Shown: positions 27,510 to 36,290 of the stretch, one piece after another
Layout: every line of letters begins with the position of its first letter
Position numbering within the stretch: the stretch's first letter is position 1
Assembly: GCF_008329565.1 (NCBI RefSeq)
Contig: NZ_NPKT01000001.1
Location: forward strand, 620,001-684,000
DNA: 64,000 nt
Direction of reading: 5' to 3'
Source: Mycolicibacterium sp. P1-5
GTDB lineage: Bacteria; Actinomycetota; Actinomycetes; Mycobacteriales; Mycobacteriaceae
Program-made: the position numbers and the translations under genes
The notes under the pieces: generated by a model
The model's database searches: none
What the model was told of the DNA's origin: nothing
The model's input: only the letters and a program-made list of their open reading frames with translations

Positions 27510-28181
27510 TTACCGCATGACGCCGAACATGATCGCCATGCCGGCGGCCATCATCGACTGGCACAGGATCCCCAGCGGACGCGCGGCGTCGACCGGCTCA
27601 CGCTCCATCCGCACGGCCAGGTAGCGATACAGCCAGAACACCGCCGCAAGCGCGAATCCAACGGTGCACACCCAGTTCAGCGTCGCGATGTACGGCGGAT
27701 ACGCGACGCTGTTGTCGGCGGTCGCCGTGTCCGCTCCGCTCATGTCCATCCCCGGCATGCCCGCGTGGCCGGCATGGCCGGACGCCAACGCCGACGAGGC
27801 TGCCGGCGCGGCGTCGACGACGTGCGTCGCCTGGCCAGGCAATAGCCGGCCGTTCATCACCGCACACATCCAGGCCATCGCCAGCATCATCAGCGCGTGA
27901 TAGACACCGGCGATCCGATGGCCGGCACAGATCGGGCTCAGCGTGACCGCGACGAACCAGATGGTCGCAAGCAGGAAGAACATCATCGGCGCGACGGTGG
28001 GCAGCGCCGCGCCCCACGGCCAGGCCATGACAGCCATCGCGACCGCCATCACGACGTGCAGCGGTTGGCTGACCACGTTCGCGGGGCGCCGGTTGCCGAC
28101 ACCGAGCGTCGACAGGCACTCGCCTGCGGCGAAGACGAACAGGATCGTGACGACCCACCGCAGCGTGAGGTCAGCGATCAC
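27510..28181 (-). CDS. DUF5134 polytopic membrane protein with Met/His-rich segment
   Basis: 223 residues from GTG 28181, with about six membrane segments. Between the fourth and fifth lies [18 protein letters not shown] (about residues 134-151), a Met/His cluster typical of copper-handling loops. The family (DUF5134) has no established function that I know. A GGAAC-N17-CGACC promoter lies 36 bases upstream. It is divergent from the CopD/CtaG gene and convergent with the zinc-finger gene, so the three form a compact group that I infer is copper-related. Confidence 0.78.
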   Translation of the reverse strand: MIADLTLRWVVTILFVFAAGECLSTLGVGNRRPANVVSQPLHVVMAVAMAVMAWPWGAALPTVAPMMFFLLATIWFVAVTLSPICAGHRIAGVYHALMMLAMAWMCAVMNGRLLPGQATHVVDAAPAASSALASGHAGHAGMPGMDMSGADTATADNSVAYPPYIATLNWVCTVGFALAAVFWLYRYLAVRMEREPVDAARPLGILCQSMMAAGMAIMFGVMR

Positions 28182-28216
28182 CGGTCGATACCTTCAATGC
28201 TCCGCACGTCAGCAAT

Positions 28217-28243
28217 GGTCGAACCATCGCACTTAAAAGTTCC
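28217..28243 (-). promoter_or_regulatory. Candidate ECF (SigC) promoter of the DUF5134 gene
   Basis: On the minus strand: GGAAC (28243-28239), 17 bases, CGACC (28221-28217). Same architecture as the sites at 26686-26712 and 43771-43745. Distance from the -10 to GTG 28181 is about 36 bases, nearly the same as at ctpB (35). Confidence 0.65.
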
Positions 28244-28259
28244 CACCGAGGCGACCCGA

Positions 28260-28278
28260 CTACGACGACCGGTCGTAG
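28260..28278. promoter_or_regulatory. Inverted repeat upstream of the CopD/CtaG gene
   Basis: CTACGAC (28260-28266), five bases, GTCGTAG (28272-28278), with a perfect CGACCGGTCG centre. It ends 10 bases before the ATG at 28289. It may be an operator, or an mRNA hairpin covering the translation start region. Confidence 0.4.
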
Positions 28279-28288
28279 ACTCGCCACG

Positions 28289-30193
28289 ATGGAAGCCACC
28301 CCGGAGGACGTGCGACCCGCACGTCGGTGGATCCTGAGCGGCTATCTGGCCATCCTCGTTGTCCTCCTCACCTATGCCGTCGTATCCGGTGACCGTCGCT
28401 TCACCGCCACCGGCGATTCCTACCCGGGTGCGCCGACCAGCGTCGCCGAACTGATCGGCTACTTCACCGCCACGCTGGCCGCCGCAATCTGTCTGGGCTC
28501 GTTGGTGTTCGTCGTGATCACCGCCGAACCCGACGAGCGCGGTGTCCTCGATGCGTCGGCATTTCGAACGCACCTGCTGGCCGAGCGCCTCGCCTCAGCG
28601 TGGTTGGTGACCGCGCTGGTGATGATTCCGGTGCAGGCGGCCAACGCGTCCGGGGTGCCGGTCGCTCGCTTGATCCTCGGCGGTGGCCTTGGAAGTGCGC
28701 TCGGCGCATCGGAAATGACCCGCGGCTGGATCGCGGTCGCGGCGGTCGCGGCCATAGTGACCGTCGGTCTGCGGGCCACGGTGCGCTGGGTGTGGCATGC
28801 CGTGCTCCTGATTCCCACCTTCATCGGCGTGATCGCCCTGCCGGTCAGCGGCAATGCCGGCCAAGGACCCGGCCACGACTACGCCACCAGCGCCGTCATC
28901 GTCTTCGCCGTTGCGTTGGCTGTGCTGACCGGTGTGAAGATCAGTGCGGCAATCGCACCGCCGAAAACCGAACTACGCAGGCGAGTCCGGATTGTCGAGG
29001 CGGCCGCTGGGGTCGTCGCGCTGCTGTACGGCGCGCTGCTGCTGGTGCTGCTGGCTATGCCCACCGGATTGAATTCGGACTACGGACGATTCGGCGCGCT
29101 GGCCGGGGTGGCACTGCTCGCCAGCCTGCTCGTGAAACGCACCTCAACAGGCGCGCTGGCCGCCGTTGTAGCCTTTGCCGCGGTTTCGGCGATGGCGATT
29201 CAGACCGCGCCGCGGTTGCTGGCTCACCAGTTCACCGCCTGGGACGTCTTCCTCGGCTACCAGCTGCCCGACCCGCCGAATGCGGTTCGGCTGCTGACGG
29301 TCTGGCGGTTCGACGTCCTGCTCGGCGCGGCGGCCGTCGTGCTGGCAGCCGGGTATGTGATCGGGTACGTCCGGCTCCGACGGCGCGGTGACACCTGGCC
29401 GCCCGGTCGCCTGGCGGCCTGGCTCCTCGGTTGTGCGGCACTGCTGTTCGCCACCAGCTCGGGCACGCGAGCCTATGGATCGGCGATGTTCAGCGTGCAC
29501 ATGGCCGAGCACATGGCGCTCAACATGTTCATCCCGGTGTTCCTGGTGCTGGGCGCACCGATCACCCTGGCGCTGCGGGCGCTACCGGTGGCGGGCGCCG
29601 TGCGTCCGCCCGGGCCCCGGGAATGGTTGCTGTGGCTGGTGCATTCACCGGTGTCACGGTTCCTTTCCCATCCCGCAACGGCTTTCGTGTTGTTCGTCGG
29701 TTCGCTGTATGCGGTGTACTTCACGCCGGTGTTCGACACCCTGGTGCGCTACCACTGGGGTCACGAGTTCATGACCGTGCACTTCCTGATCACCGGCTAC
29801 CTGTTCTTCTGGGGCATCATCGGCATCGACCCCGGTCCCAAAAAGTTGCCGTTCATCGGGCGGCTGGGCCTGCTGTTCGCGGTGATGCCCTTCCACGCGT
29901 TCTTCGGAGTCGCGACCATGACCATGACGTCGGTTCTCGGCGGCACGTTCTACCGCAATCTGCACCTGCCGTGGCTCACAGACCTCAATGACGACCAACA
30001 CCTCGGGGGCGCGATCGCCTGGGGATCCAGCGAGCTTCCGGTGATCGTCGTCGTGGTCGCGTTGGTGGTGCAATGGGCACGCCACGACCGCCGGACGGCT
30101 GTGCGAACCGACCGGCACGCCGACGCCCACTACGACGACGATCTCGACGCCTATAACGCGATGCTGCGGGAGCTGGCCAGGAACCGGCGCTGA
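28289..30193 (+). CDS. CopD-domain / CtaG-type cytochrome c oxidase assembly fusion membrane protein
   Basis: 634 residues with about 14-16 membrane segments. The N-terminal half resembles CopD copper-import proteins; the C-terminal half is CtaG (caa3-type oxidase assembly), with [24 protein letters not shown] and [13 protein letters not shown] carrying the conserved His/Met residues expected to handle copper. It resembles M. tuberculosis Rv0102, which as I recall neighbours ctpB (Rv0103c). Here ctpB is 11 kb away across a catabolic island. Likely role: copper delivery across the membrane, possibly to cytochrome oxidase. Confidence 0.88.
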   Translation: MEATPEDVRPARRWILSGYLAILVVLLTYAVVSGDRRFTATGDSYPGAPTSVAELIGYFTATLAAAICLGSLVFVVITAEPDERGVLDASAFRTHLLAERLASAWLVTALVMIPVQAANASGVPVARLILGGGLGSALGASEMTRGWIAVAAVAAIVTVGLRATVRWVWHAVLLIPTFIGVIALPVSGNAGQGPGHDYATSAVIVFAVALAVLTGVKISAAIAPPKTELRRRVRIVEAAAGVVALLYGALLLVLLAMPTGLNSDYGRFGALAGVALLASLLVKRTSTGALAAVVAFAAVSAMAIQTAPRLLAHQFTAWDVFLGYQLPDPPNAVRLLTVWRFDVLLGAAAVVLAAGYVIGYVRLRRRGDTWPPGRLAAWLLGCAALLFATSSGTRAYGSAMFSVHMAEHMALNMFIPVFLVLGAPITLALRALPVAGAVRPPGPREWLLWLVHSPVSRFLSHPATAFVLFVGSLYAVYFTPVFDTLVRYHWGHEFMTVHFLITGYLFFWGIIGIDPGPKKLPFIGRLGLLFAVMPFHAFFGVATMTMTSVLGGTFYRNLHLPWLTDLNDDQHLGGAIAWGSSELPVIVVVVALVVQWARHDRRTAVRTDRHADAHYDDDLDAYNAMLRELARNRR

Positions 30194-30194
30194 C

Positions 30195-31040
30195 TCACTC
30201 GATGGGTTCGTCACCCAAGATTGTGGTGCGCAACATCATTCGGCCGGAATCGTCGGCGTACTGTCCCGCGCGATGAAGCACACCGCGATTGTCCCAGATC
30301 ACGGTGTCGCCAACCGACCAGGTATGCCGGTAGACGTTGTCCGGCCGGGTGGCGTTTTCCAAGAGGTCGGCGAGGATGGCCCGGCCCTCATCAACGTGCA
30401 TGCCGACGATGTAGTCGGCCGAGGCGCCGAGCACCAGCGACCTGCGGCCGCTGCGGTGCGTCCACACGAGCGGATGCTCGTGGGTCGGGCGAGAACGCCA
30501 GCGCGCCAGGTCCTCCCCTGTCGGGTGGGGCGTGGTCTTGCGCTGTGATGCTTCCAGCGAGTGCACCACCCGCAGCGATCCCAGCCGCTGCTTCTTTTCG
30601 TCGGAGAGCAGATCGTACGCGGTGTAGGCACTGGCGAATTCAGTGTCCCCGCCCTCGGCGGCCACCTGCTTGGCCGACAGCAGAGTGGCCTTCTGCGGGC
30701 ATTCGTCATTCGTGGGGGTGCAGCCATCGATATGCCACAGGAACGCGGCGCGCAGATATTCGGCGCTGGCGTTCTTGGTCTTGTCCATGGTGATCGGGTA
30801 AATCCCCGAAATCGGATGACGACCGTCGGCTGATCGGTCGACCTCGCCGAGGCGGGAGCAGAACGCGACCTGGGCTTCCGGAGTCAGGTTCAGACCCGGA
30901 AAAACGAGAACTCCGTTGTCCTCCAACGCATCCAGCACCGCAGTGGCGGTGGTGTCGTCAGCGCCGAGTTGCTCGGAGTTCAGGCCGGTCACCTCGGCGC
31001 CGACTGTCGAGGTCAGTTTGTTGATTGTCAAAAGGCTCAT
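30195..31040 (-). CDS. TauD/TfdA-family Fe(II)/2-oxoglutarate-dependent dioxygenase
   Basis: 281 residues from ATG 31040 (MSLLTINKLTSTVGAEV). The metal-binding H-x-D is in LWHIDGC (about residues 112-118), the distal His in WDNRGVLHRAG, and the 2-oxoglutarate Arg in DSGRMMLRTTI. This family hydroxylates a substrate while decarboxylating 2-oxoglutarate; substrates range from taurine to aryloxyalkanoates and quaternary amines. Last gene of the reductase-SDR-Rieske-small protein operon. Its stop is one base from the convergent CtaG-gene stop. Confidence 0.88.
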   Translation of the reverse strand: MSLLTINKLTSTVGAEVTGLNSEQLGADDTTATAVLDALEDNGVLVFPGLNLTPEAQVAFCSRLGEVDRSADGRHPISGIYPITMDKTKNASAEYLRAAFLWHIDGCTPTNDECPQKATLLSAKQVAAEGGDTEFASAYTAYDLLSDEKKQRLGSLRVVHSLEASQRKTTPHPTGEDLARWRSRPTHEHPLVWTHRSGRRSLVLGASADYIVGMHVDEGRAILADLLENATRPDNVYRHTWSVGDTVIWDNRGVLHRAGQYADDSGRMMLRTTILGDEPIE

Positions 31041-31050
31041 CGTTGGCCGC

Positions 31051-31386
31051 CTAGGGTCGGGGTTCGCTGACACGGACCATCTCGGCATCACACGCGTCGA
31101 CCGGCCGGGGTTGGTGCATGATCTCGACCGACATCGCCACCATGATCAGCGAGTAGATCAGGTGCAGTAGGTTCGTCGCGTCCTCTGGCAGTTCATCGAG
31201 CGAGAACTTGTCGCAGTACTCGATGGCTTCTTCCAGCCGTGGGAAGAACGCGTTGTAGAACTGCTCCATGTCGGCCATGCTGCTGTTCACCCGCCGATCC
31301 CACCGCTGCGTCTCAGTGGGTAGGCACCAAATCGGCGCGAACTTCTCGAGCTCGGCAAATGCACTGGGCAGCAATGTCTCTGACAT
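31051..31386 (-). CDS. Small helical protein paired with Rieske oxygenase (copy 1)
   Basis: 111 residues, ATG 31386, two bases after the Rieske oxygenase stop. I do not recognise the family. It is clearly homologous to the protein at 36287-36619: both share a WCL-(P/A)-TET segment, EEAI-(E/A)-YCDKF, then LD-(E/D)-LPED, and NL-(L/M)-HL-(I/L)-YS. It is predicted mostly alpha-helical, with no signal peptide and one conserved Cys in YCDKF. It is too short for, and unlike, the roughly 180-residue NTF2-fold beta subunits of ring-hydroxylating dioxygenases. A partner or chaperone of the oxygenase is inferred from the repeated gene pairing. Confidence 0.8.
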   Translation of the reverse strand: MSETLLPSAFAELEKFAPIWCLPTETQRWDRRVNSSMADMEQFYNAFFPRLEEAIEYCDKFSLDELPEDATNLLHLIYSLIMVAMSVEIMHQPRPVDACDAEMVRVSEPRP

Positions 31387-31388
31387 GT

Positions 31389-32654
31389 CTACACCCCCGA
31401 CCCGGTGGTTTCGCGCTGGTAGTCGTCGACCCAGTCGACGACCGACTTGTGCAGATGCCGGACCAGGATCTCCTGATCGTTGAGCGGGAATTCGTCGATG
31501 ACACCGGTTTCCAGCGCTGCCTGGGTCCCGCCGAGCATCCCGGCGTCCTGCAGAGCGAACTCCTTGAGGACCACCGAGGCGACCTCGTGCTCGATGCGTT
31601 CCCGGACCGTACGCGCGGGGCTGAAGTAGGTGAACGCCTCGAAGCGGTGAGTGTTGTGAGAGGTGGGCCAGTAGCGGTAGAGCAAATACCAGCCGCCGTA
31701 GATCAGGATCTCGATGTTGGGGAAGATCTGAAAGTTGGAAATTCCCCAGGACTCGATGTTGCCGGGGTTCAGGCCAGCCGGCAATTCACCGATATCCGGT
31801 GTGCGCCAGGGTCCCACAAGCCCGCTCTCGGTGGCGAGTTCGATCGGGTACATGTATTCCGCGGGCAGCAGCCACCGGCGGGTGCCCGCCGTGGACACCA
31901 CCCGGTGTGGGCCGTCGAGCTGGAAGTGGGCACACGTGAAGCCGGCGTTGGGTACGCGCACCTCCGGTGGCACCTGCTGAGGATGCAGGGACGGCACATG
32001 GTAGTACTCCTGGAAGGCGTCGGCGAAGATCTTCCAGTTGCTGTTGTTGTCGGCGACCCACTCGTAGCGCTCGGTGAGCTTGTCGAACGGATAGCCATCG
32101 AGCGCGGTCACCATAGGGCCGAGGAACTCTCGCAGCGTCTGGCGGGGTTCACGATCGAGGTTGATGAAGATGAAGCCGTTCCACACATCGCAGTGCACCG
32201 GGCTCAGTCCGTAGTCTGCCTGGTCGAGATCGAAGAACTCGGACGGCTGCTGCACGAAGTTCAGCGCACCGTCGAGTCCGTAGCGCCAGCCGTGGTACTT
32301 ACAGGTGAACTGGCGGCAGGTGCCACGGACCTCTTCGGTCGGATAGTCGTTCCACACCAGTTTGTTTCCGCGGTGGCGGCAGATGTTGTGGAAGGCCCGG
32401 ATGACGTTGTCCTTGCCCTTGACCACGATCACCGACGCGCGGGCGACCTCGATCTCTTTGGTGAAGTAGTTGCCCACCCGCGGCACGTCCTCCACCCGGC
32501 CGACGTTGAGCCAGGCCCGCTTGAAGATGGCTTCGCCTTCGAGCTTGTAGAACTCCGGCGAGGTGGAGTCTTTGAACGAGATCGGGCCGGTGCCCAGATC
32601 GGGGTAGTGCTCGGTCCAGCTGCCCTCCGCGGGCTTGGGCCAGGTGCCTGCCAT
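31389..32654 (-). CDS. Rieske non-heme iron oxygenase alpha subunit (copy 1)
   Basis: 421 residues from ATG 32654. Rieske [2Fe-2S] ligands: C92-x-H94 (CRHRG) and C118-x2-H121 (CKYHGW). The mononuclear iron site is in DAFQEYYHVPSLH, with Glu216, His219 and His224; the carboxylate at the bridging position is Glu rather than the Asp of naphthalene dioxygenase. About 55-60% identical by eye to the oxygenase at 36616-37881, and the same length. The electron donor is probably the reductase at 33487-34527. Substrate unknown. Located between the SDR and small-protein genes in one operon. Confidence 0.92.
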   Translation of the reverse strand: MAGTWPKPAEGSWTEHYPDLGTGPISFKDSTSPEFYKLEGEAIFKRAWLNVGRVEDVPRVGNYFTKEIEVARASVIVVKGKDNVIRAFHNICRHRGNKLVWNDYPTEEVRGTCRQFTCKYHGWRYGLDGALNFVQQPSEFFDLDQADYGLSPVHCDVWNGFIFINLDREPRQTLREFLGPMVTALDGYPFDKLTERYEWVADNNSNWKIFADAFQEYYHVPSLHPQQVPPEVRVPNAGFTCAHFQLDGPHRVVSTAGTRRWLLPAEYMYPIELATESGLVGPWRTPDIGELPAGLNPGNIESWGISNFQIFPNIEILIYGGWYLLYRYWPTSHNTHRFEAFTYFSPARTVRERIEHEVASVVLKEFALQDAGMLGGTQAALETGVIDEFPLNDQEILVRHLHKSVVDWVDDYQRETTGSGV

Positions 32655-32712
32655 GGGAACCTCCTGCTGTTGGTCGGCTACGGGGCTGAAGTTGTCTGTG
32701 CGGCTATGGCTT

Positions 32713-33456
32713 TCACATCACCGCGCCGCCGTTGACGCCGATGGTCTGACCGGTGATGAAGCGGGCTTCTTCCGAACTGAGAAATCCGACCATCGCGGCG
32801 ATGTCGTCGCCGGTACCCAGATAGCCGATGGGAATGTTGGCGGCCATCTGCTCGGTCGGCGGAAGAATCCCGGCGGCCTGCTGCTGATGCTGCATGGGCG
32901 TCTCGATTCCCGACGGCGGGATGTTGTTGACGGTGATCCCACGGGGGGCGTATTCGCGGGCCAGCGATCGCGTCAGGCTCACCACCCCGCCCTTGGAGGC
33001 CGCATAGTGAGCCATCTCCGGCGAGCCCCGCTGGGCGCTCGACGACGAGATCATGATGATGCGTCCCCACCCGACGGCGAGCATGTCGGGCACCGCGAGC
33101 TGACAGGCATGGAAGGTACCGGTCAGGTTTACGGCGATCACCCGTTCCCAGTCCTCGATGCGCAGGTCGACGAACGGCGAGAAGCCGAACAGCCCGGCGC
33201 TGGTGACCAAGATGGTCGTCGGTCCGAGTTCGGACCGGACTTTGGCAAAAGCGTCTTCCATCGCCGCGCGGTCTGCGACGTCGGCCCCGACCCCGATGGC
33301 GGTCACCCCGTCGGCGCGCAGATCATCGGCAACACGTTGTGCCGCAGACTCGTCGAGGTCGAGCACGGCGACCTTGTGTCCGCGACGACCCAGCTCGTGG
33401 CACGTCGACTCGCCCATGCCCGAACCGCCGCCGGTCACCACCGCAACCCTGCTCAC
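32713..33456 (-). CDS. Short-chain dehydrogenase/reductase
   Basis: 247 residues. Classical SDR motifs: TGGGSGMG cofactor loop (residues 8-15), an N-x-A-type segment changed to TSAG, catalytic Ser in MISSSSAQ, Tyr/Lys in HYAASKGG, and C-terminal TGQTIGVNGGAVM. Asp at VLDLDE after beta-2 predicts NAD(H). Between the reductase and Rieske genes, so it probably oxidises a hydroxylated intermediate, such as a cis-diol or alcohol, of the same pathway. Confidence 0.9.
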   Translation of the reverse strand: MSRVAVVTGGGSGMGESTCHELGRRGHKVAVLDLDESAAQRVADDLRADGVTAIGVGADVADRAAMEDAFAKVRSELGPTTILVTSAGLFGFSPFVDLRIEDWERVIAVNLTGTFHACQLAVPDMLAVGWGRIIMISSSSAQRGSPEMAHYAASKGGVVSLTRSLAREYAPRGITVNNIPPSGIETPMQHQQQAAGILPPTEQMAANIPIGYLGTGDDIAAMVGFLSSEEARFITGQTIGVNGGAVM

Positions 33457-33486
33457 TGAACAACCTCTCGCATTGCCGACTTCCCC

Positions 33487-34527
33487 TTACTCATAGATCA
33501 CCCGGACCGTCTTCGACGTCGGCATCGCCTGGCACGTCAGCACCCAGCCTTCGGCGACTTCGTCGTCGTCCAGCGCGTTGTTGTTGAGCATGCGCACACT
33601 GCCCTCGGTCACCTGCGCAATACACGTTCCGCAGGAACCGGTTTCGCACGACGACGGCGCTTTTAGGCCGGCCAAGCGCGCGGTCTGCAACAGTGTGTTG
33701 CCGGAGCGGTAGTCCGCGGTGGTGCTGCGCCGATCGAGTTCGATCGTCACCTGTTCGGTGACCTCGTCGCCGGCGGCCGGCACGACGTCGGCAGGCGAGA
33801 TCGGGACAAACCGCTCGAGGTGCACCTGGCCGCTCGGCACCGACGAGTCCCGCAGCGTCGTCTCCACTGCATCCATGAACAGCGTTGGACCGCAGACGAA
33901 GTATTCGGCGTCACCGACGTCGGCGAGAAATGCGCTCAGTGCGGCCGGCGTGACTACGCCATGCTCACTGTCGAGATGATGGTGCACCGCGATCCGTTCG
34001 CCGTACTCGTCGACCAGCTGACGTAACGGCCGGTCGAAGATGACGGAGTCCGCGCTCCGGTTGGCATAGAAGAGGCGAACCTGACGCTGCGTGCCCGCGA
34101 GGGCCGTGCGAATCAGCGAGAAGACCGGCGTGATGCCGCTTCCGCCGGCGAACGCCACGATATCGCGGTCCGAGGAATCCAGGACGAAGCGGCCCTGCGG
34201 TGCCTCGGCGTGGATCTCGGCGCCGGCGACAACGGTGTCGTTGATCCAATTCGACACCACCCCGCCAGGGTCACGCTTGACGGTGATCCGAAGGGGTTCG
34301 GCCAGCACGGGCGACGACGACATCGAATAACAGCGGCGATGCTCCACTCCCCCGACCGTCACCCGCAAGGTCAGGTACTGGCCGGCGGCGTAGCGGAAGC
34401 GGTCACGGTGATCAGCGGGCACGTCGAAGACGAGCGAGACGCAATCGGCGGTTTCGGATTGCACGTGAGAGATCCGGAGTCGCACACAGTCGTCGCCGCT
34501 CACCTCGGGTCGGCAGGTCGTGTCCAT
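33487..34527 (-). CDS. Oxygenase reductase: FAD/NAD ferredoxin reductase with C-terminal plant-type [2Fe-2S] domain (KshB-like)
   Basis: 346 residues from ATG 34527 (MDTTCRPEVSGDD). FAD-binding RRCYSMSSSP, NAD(P)-binding GGSGITPVFSLIR and FVCGP, then a [2Fe-2S] loop CETGSCGTC with the fourth Cys in LTCQA. The layout is that of KshB/HmpA-type reductases that feed Rieske oxygenases. It is the only reductase in the cluster, so it probably serves both oxygenases. First gene of the operon, immediately downstream of the two palindromic sites at 34540-34577. Confidence 0.92.
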   Translation of the reverse strand: MDTTCRPEVSGDDCVRLRISHVQSETADCVSLVFDVPADHRDRFRYAAGQYLTLRVTVGGVEHRRCYSMSSSPVLAEPLRITVKRDPGGVVSNWINDTVVAGAEIHAEAPQGRFVLDSSDRDIVAFAGGSGITPVFSLIRTALAGTQRQVRLFYANRSADSVIFDRPLRQLVDEYGERIAVHHHLDSEHGVVTPAALSAFLADVGDAEYFVCGPTLFMDAVETTLRDSSVPSGQVHLERFVPISPADVVPAAGDEVTEQVTIELDRRSTTADYRSGNTLLQTARLAGLKAPSSCETGSCGTCIAQVTEGSVRMLNNNALDDDEVAEGWVLTCQAMPTSKTVRVIYE

Positions 34528-34539
34528 CGCCTTCGATAA

Positions 34540-34557
34540 TATCAAGTACTTGTCATT
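34540..34557. promoter_or_regulatory. Candidate MarR operator site 1
   Basis: TATCAAGTACTTGTCATT, containing the perfect palindrome CAAGTACTTG. It lies between marR and the reductase gene, 13 bases upstream of the reductase ATG. Site 2 follows exactly 20 bases away, two helical turns, in the same orientation. Confidence 0.7.
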
Positions 34558-34559
34558 AG

Positions 34560-34577
34560 TATCAAGCACTTGTCGTT
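34560..34577. promoter_or_regulatory. Candidate MarR operator site 2
   Basis: TATCAAGCACTTGTCGTT; differs from site 1 at 2 of 18 positions and keeps the CAAG-N2-CTTG palindrome. It adjoins the marR stop codon at 34582. Confidence 0.7.
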
Positions 34578-34581
34578 CCCG

Positions 34582-35040
34582 TCAGTCGGCGTCCGGGTGC
34601 AACGTGATCGAGACTTCGCCGTGCCCCTTCTCGACGATGCGAATCAGCAATGCGGCCAACGTCTTTCGCTCGTCAGCAGTCAGCACCGAGAACAGCTCGT
34701 CGTGCGCGGCCACTGCGTCGGCGTTGGCCGCGGTGACCGTGCGTCGACCCTTCTCGGTGAGGTAGGCACGCTGGATACGGCCGTGCTCGGGATCGGGTTT
34801 GCGCTCGATGAGGCCGTTCTTCTCCAAGGTGGCCAATGCCAACTGAGCACCCTGGGGGCTGATCAGCAACCGGCGGCCCAGTTCCGCCCCGGACAGCCCG
34901 GGTTCGTCGGCGAGCTGCCGCAGCAGACCGGTCTGCGCACTGGTGACACCGTGCTTGCTCATCGCCTCGTTGACGGTGTGCCCCGAATAGTGAAACGCCT
35001 GCTTGAGCAGCCAGAGGAGGTTCTCTTGCCCGTTTCTCAT
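34582..35040 (-). CDS. MarR-family transcriptional regulator
   Basis: 152 residues from ATG 35040, overlapping the amidohydrolase stop (ATGA). Winged-helix core: VTSAQTGLLRQLADEPGLSGAELGRRL, recognition-helix region SPQGAQLALATLEKNGLIERK, and wing DPEHGRIQRAYLTEKGRRT. MarR proteins usually repress nearby catabolic genes until a small aromatic or phenolic ligand binds. The palindromic sites at 34540-34577 and 37935-37952 flank both oxygenase operons and are its likely targets; being in the second operon, it would be autoregulated. Confidence 0.92.
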   Translation of the reverse strand: MRNGQENLLWLLKQAFHYSGHTVNEAMSKHGVTSAQTGLLRQLADEPGLSGAELGRRLLISPQGAQLALATLEKNGLIERKPDPEHGRIQRAYLTEKGRRTVTAANADAVAAHDELFSVLTADERKTLAALLIRIVEKGHGEVSITLHPDAD

Positions 35041-36290
35041 TGCGCTGCCGCCTGTTTGTATATCGCGCCACCCTTCATCACGAATCGCACGTCGAGGGTC
35101 GCCGAGATGTCCACGGAGGGATCTCCGGGTACGGCGATGATATCGGCGAGGTAGCCCGGCGCCAGGCGCCCGAGTTCGTCGGCCTCGTCGATCAGCTCGG
35201 CGCTGGTCATGGTCGCGGCTCGCAGCGCCTGCATCGGCGTCATCCCACGGTTCACCAGTGCAACGATCTCCTTGGCCTGCTGGCCGTGTGGTATCGCGGG
35301 GGCGTCGCTGCCGCACGCGATTTTGACCCCGGCGGCGATGGCCTTGGGCAGCATCGCCTTGGCTTGGGGGAACACCACTTCGGCCTTGCGACGCAGTTCC
35401 GGCGCGATGCGGTCGATCGCCATCGCCTCGGTCAGATAGGTGGTGGACACCAGGAACGTGCCGTGGTCGACCATCATCTGGATGGTTTCGTCGGAAGCCA
35501 AGAATCCGTGTTCGATGCAGTCGATGCCTGCGCGTATGCACGCCTGAATTGCGCTGTCGCCCACCGCATGTGCGGCTACCCGCAGACCCGCCCGGTGCGC
35601 CTCGTCGGCAATCGCCTCGAACTCGGCGTCGGAGAACTGCTGCGAACCCGGCGAAGTGCTGTGCGACATCACGCCACCGGAAGCCGACACCTTGATCAAC
35701 TTCGCGCCGTGCCGGATCTGATAACGCACGCAGGCCTGCACATCGGGCACCCCGTTGGCGATTCCCTCGGCCACGCTCAGCGGCATGATGCCCGGTGCAA
35801 GCCGCTGGAATACCGTCGGATCCAGGTGCCCGCCATAGGGCGTCACGGCGTGGCCCGCCGGATAAATGCGCGGCCCGACGTGCCAGCCCTGCTCGATCGC
35901 GCGCTGCAGCGCCACGTCGAGCAGGTACCCGCCGGTCTTGACCATCAGGCCGAGGTTGCGGACGGTGGTGAACCCGGCCTCCAGTGTGGTGCGGGCATTC
36001 ACCGCCCCGCGCAGCGTCCGGTAGGCCGGATCGTCCTGTACCCCGTGCATCGGGCTGGGCAATCCGTCGGGACCGCCCGGGCCGCCGATGAGCAGGTTGA
36101 GCTCCATATCCATCAGCCCGGGCAACAGGGTGACATCGCCGAGATCGATCACGGTGGCCGAATCCGGCAGCGGATCAGTGGGATTCACCGCGGAGATGCG
36201 GTCGCCGTCCACGACGATGACCGCCGGCGACCGTATCTCGCCGGCCTCGATGTCCGCCCACCGAGCCGCCTTCAAAACCGTAGCGCTCAC
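35037..36290 (-). CDS. Amidohydrolase-superfamily protein with altered N-terminal metal motif
   Basis: 417 residues from GTG 36290, which overlaps the small-protein stop (GTGA). It has the superfamily layout: N-terminal beta-sandwich, TIM barrel with LIKVSASGG (Lys for carboxylation), AAHAVGDSA, CIEHGF and CGSDAP (catalytic Asp), then a C-terminal sandwich. The usual H-x-H after PGLxD is replaced: LLPGLMDMELN has Glu63-Leu-Asn65. The change is in frame with intact flanks, so it is not a frameshift. The protein may bind one metal, use Glu/Asn ligands, or have lost activity. Resembles prolidase/imidazolonepropionase-like enzymes; substrate unknown. Confidence 0.85.
   Translation of the reverse strand: MSATVLKAARWADIEAGEIRSPAVIVVDGDRISAVNPTDPLPDSATVIDLGDVTLLPGLMDMELNLLIGGPGGPDGLPSPMHGVQDDPAYRTLRGAVNARTTLEAGFTTVRNLGLMVKTGGYLLDVALQRAIEQGWHVGPRIYPAGHAVTPYGGHLDPTVFQRLAPGIMPLSVAEGIANGVPDVQACVRYQIRHGAKLIKVSASGGVMSHSTSPGSQQFSDAEFEAIADEAHRAGLRVAAHAVGDSAIQACIRAGIDCIEHGFLASDETIQMMVDHGTFLVSTTYLTEAMAIDRIAPELRRKAEVVFPQAKAMLPKAIAAGVKIACGSDAPAIPHGQQAKEIVALVNRGMTPMQALRAATMTSAELIDEADELGRLAPGYLADIIAVPGDPSVDISATLDVRFVMKGGAIYKQAAAQ

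Noticed and set aside
35037..36290. Frameshift or sequencing error as the cause of the missing H-x-H in the amidohydrolase
   Set aside because: Flanking residues on both sides stay in the normal frame and fit the family, so the change is a substitution.
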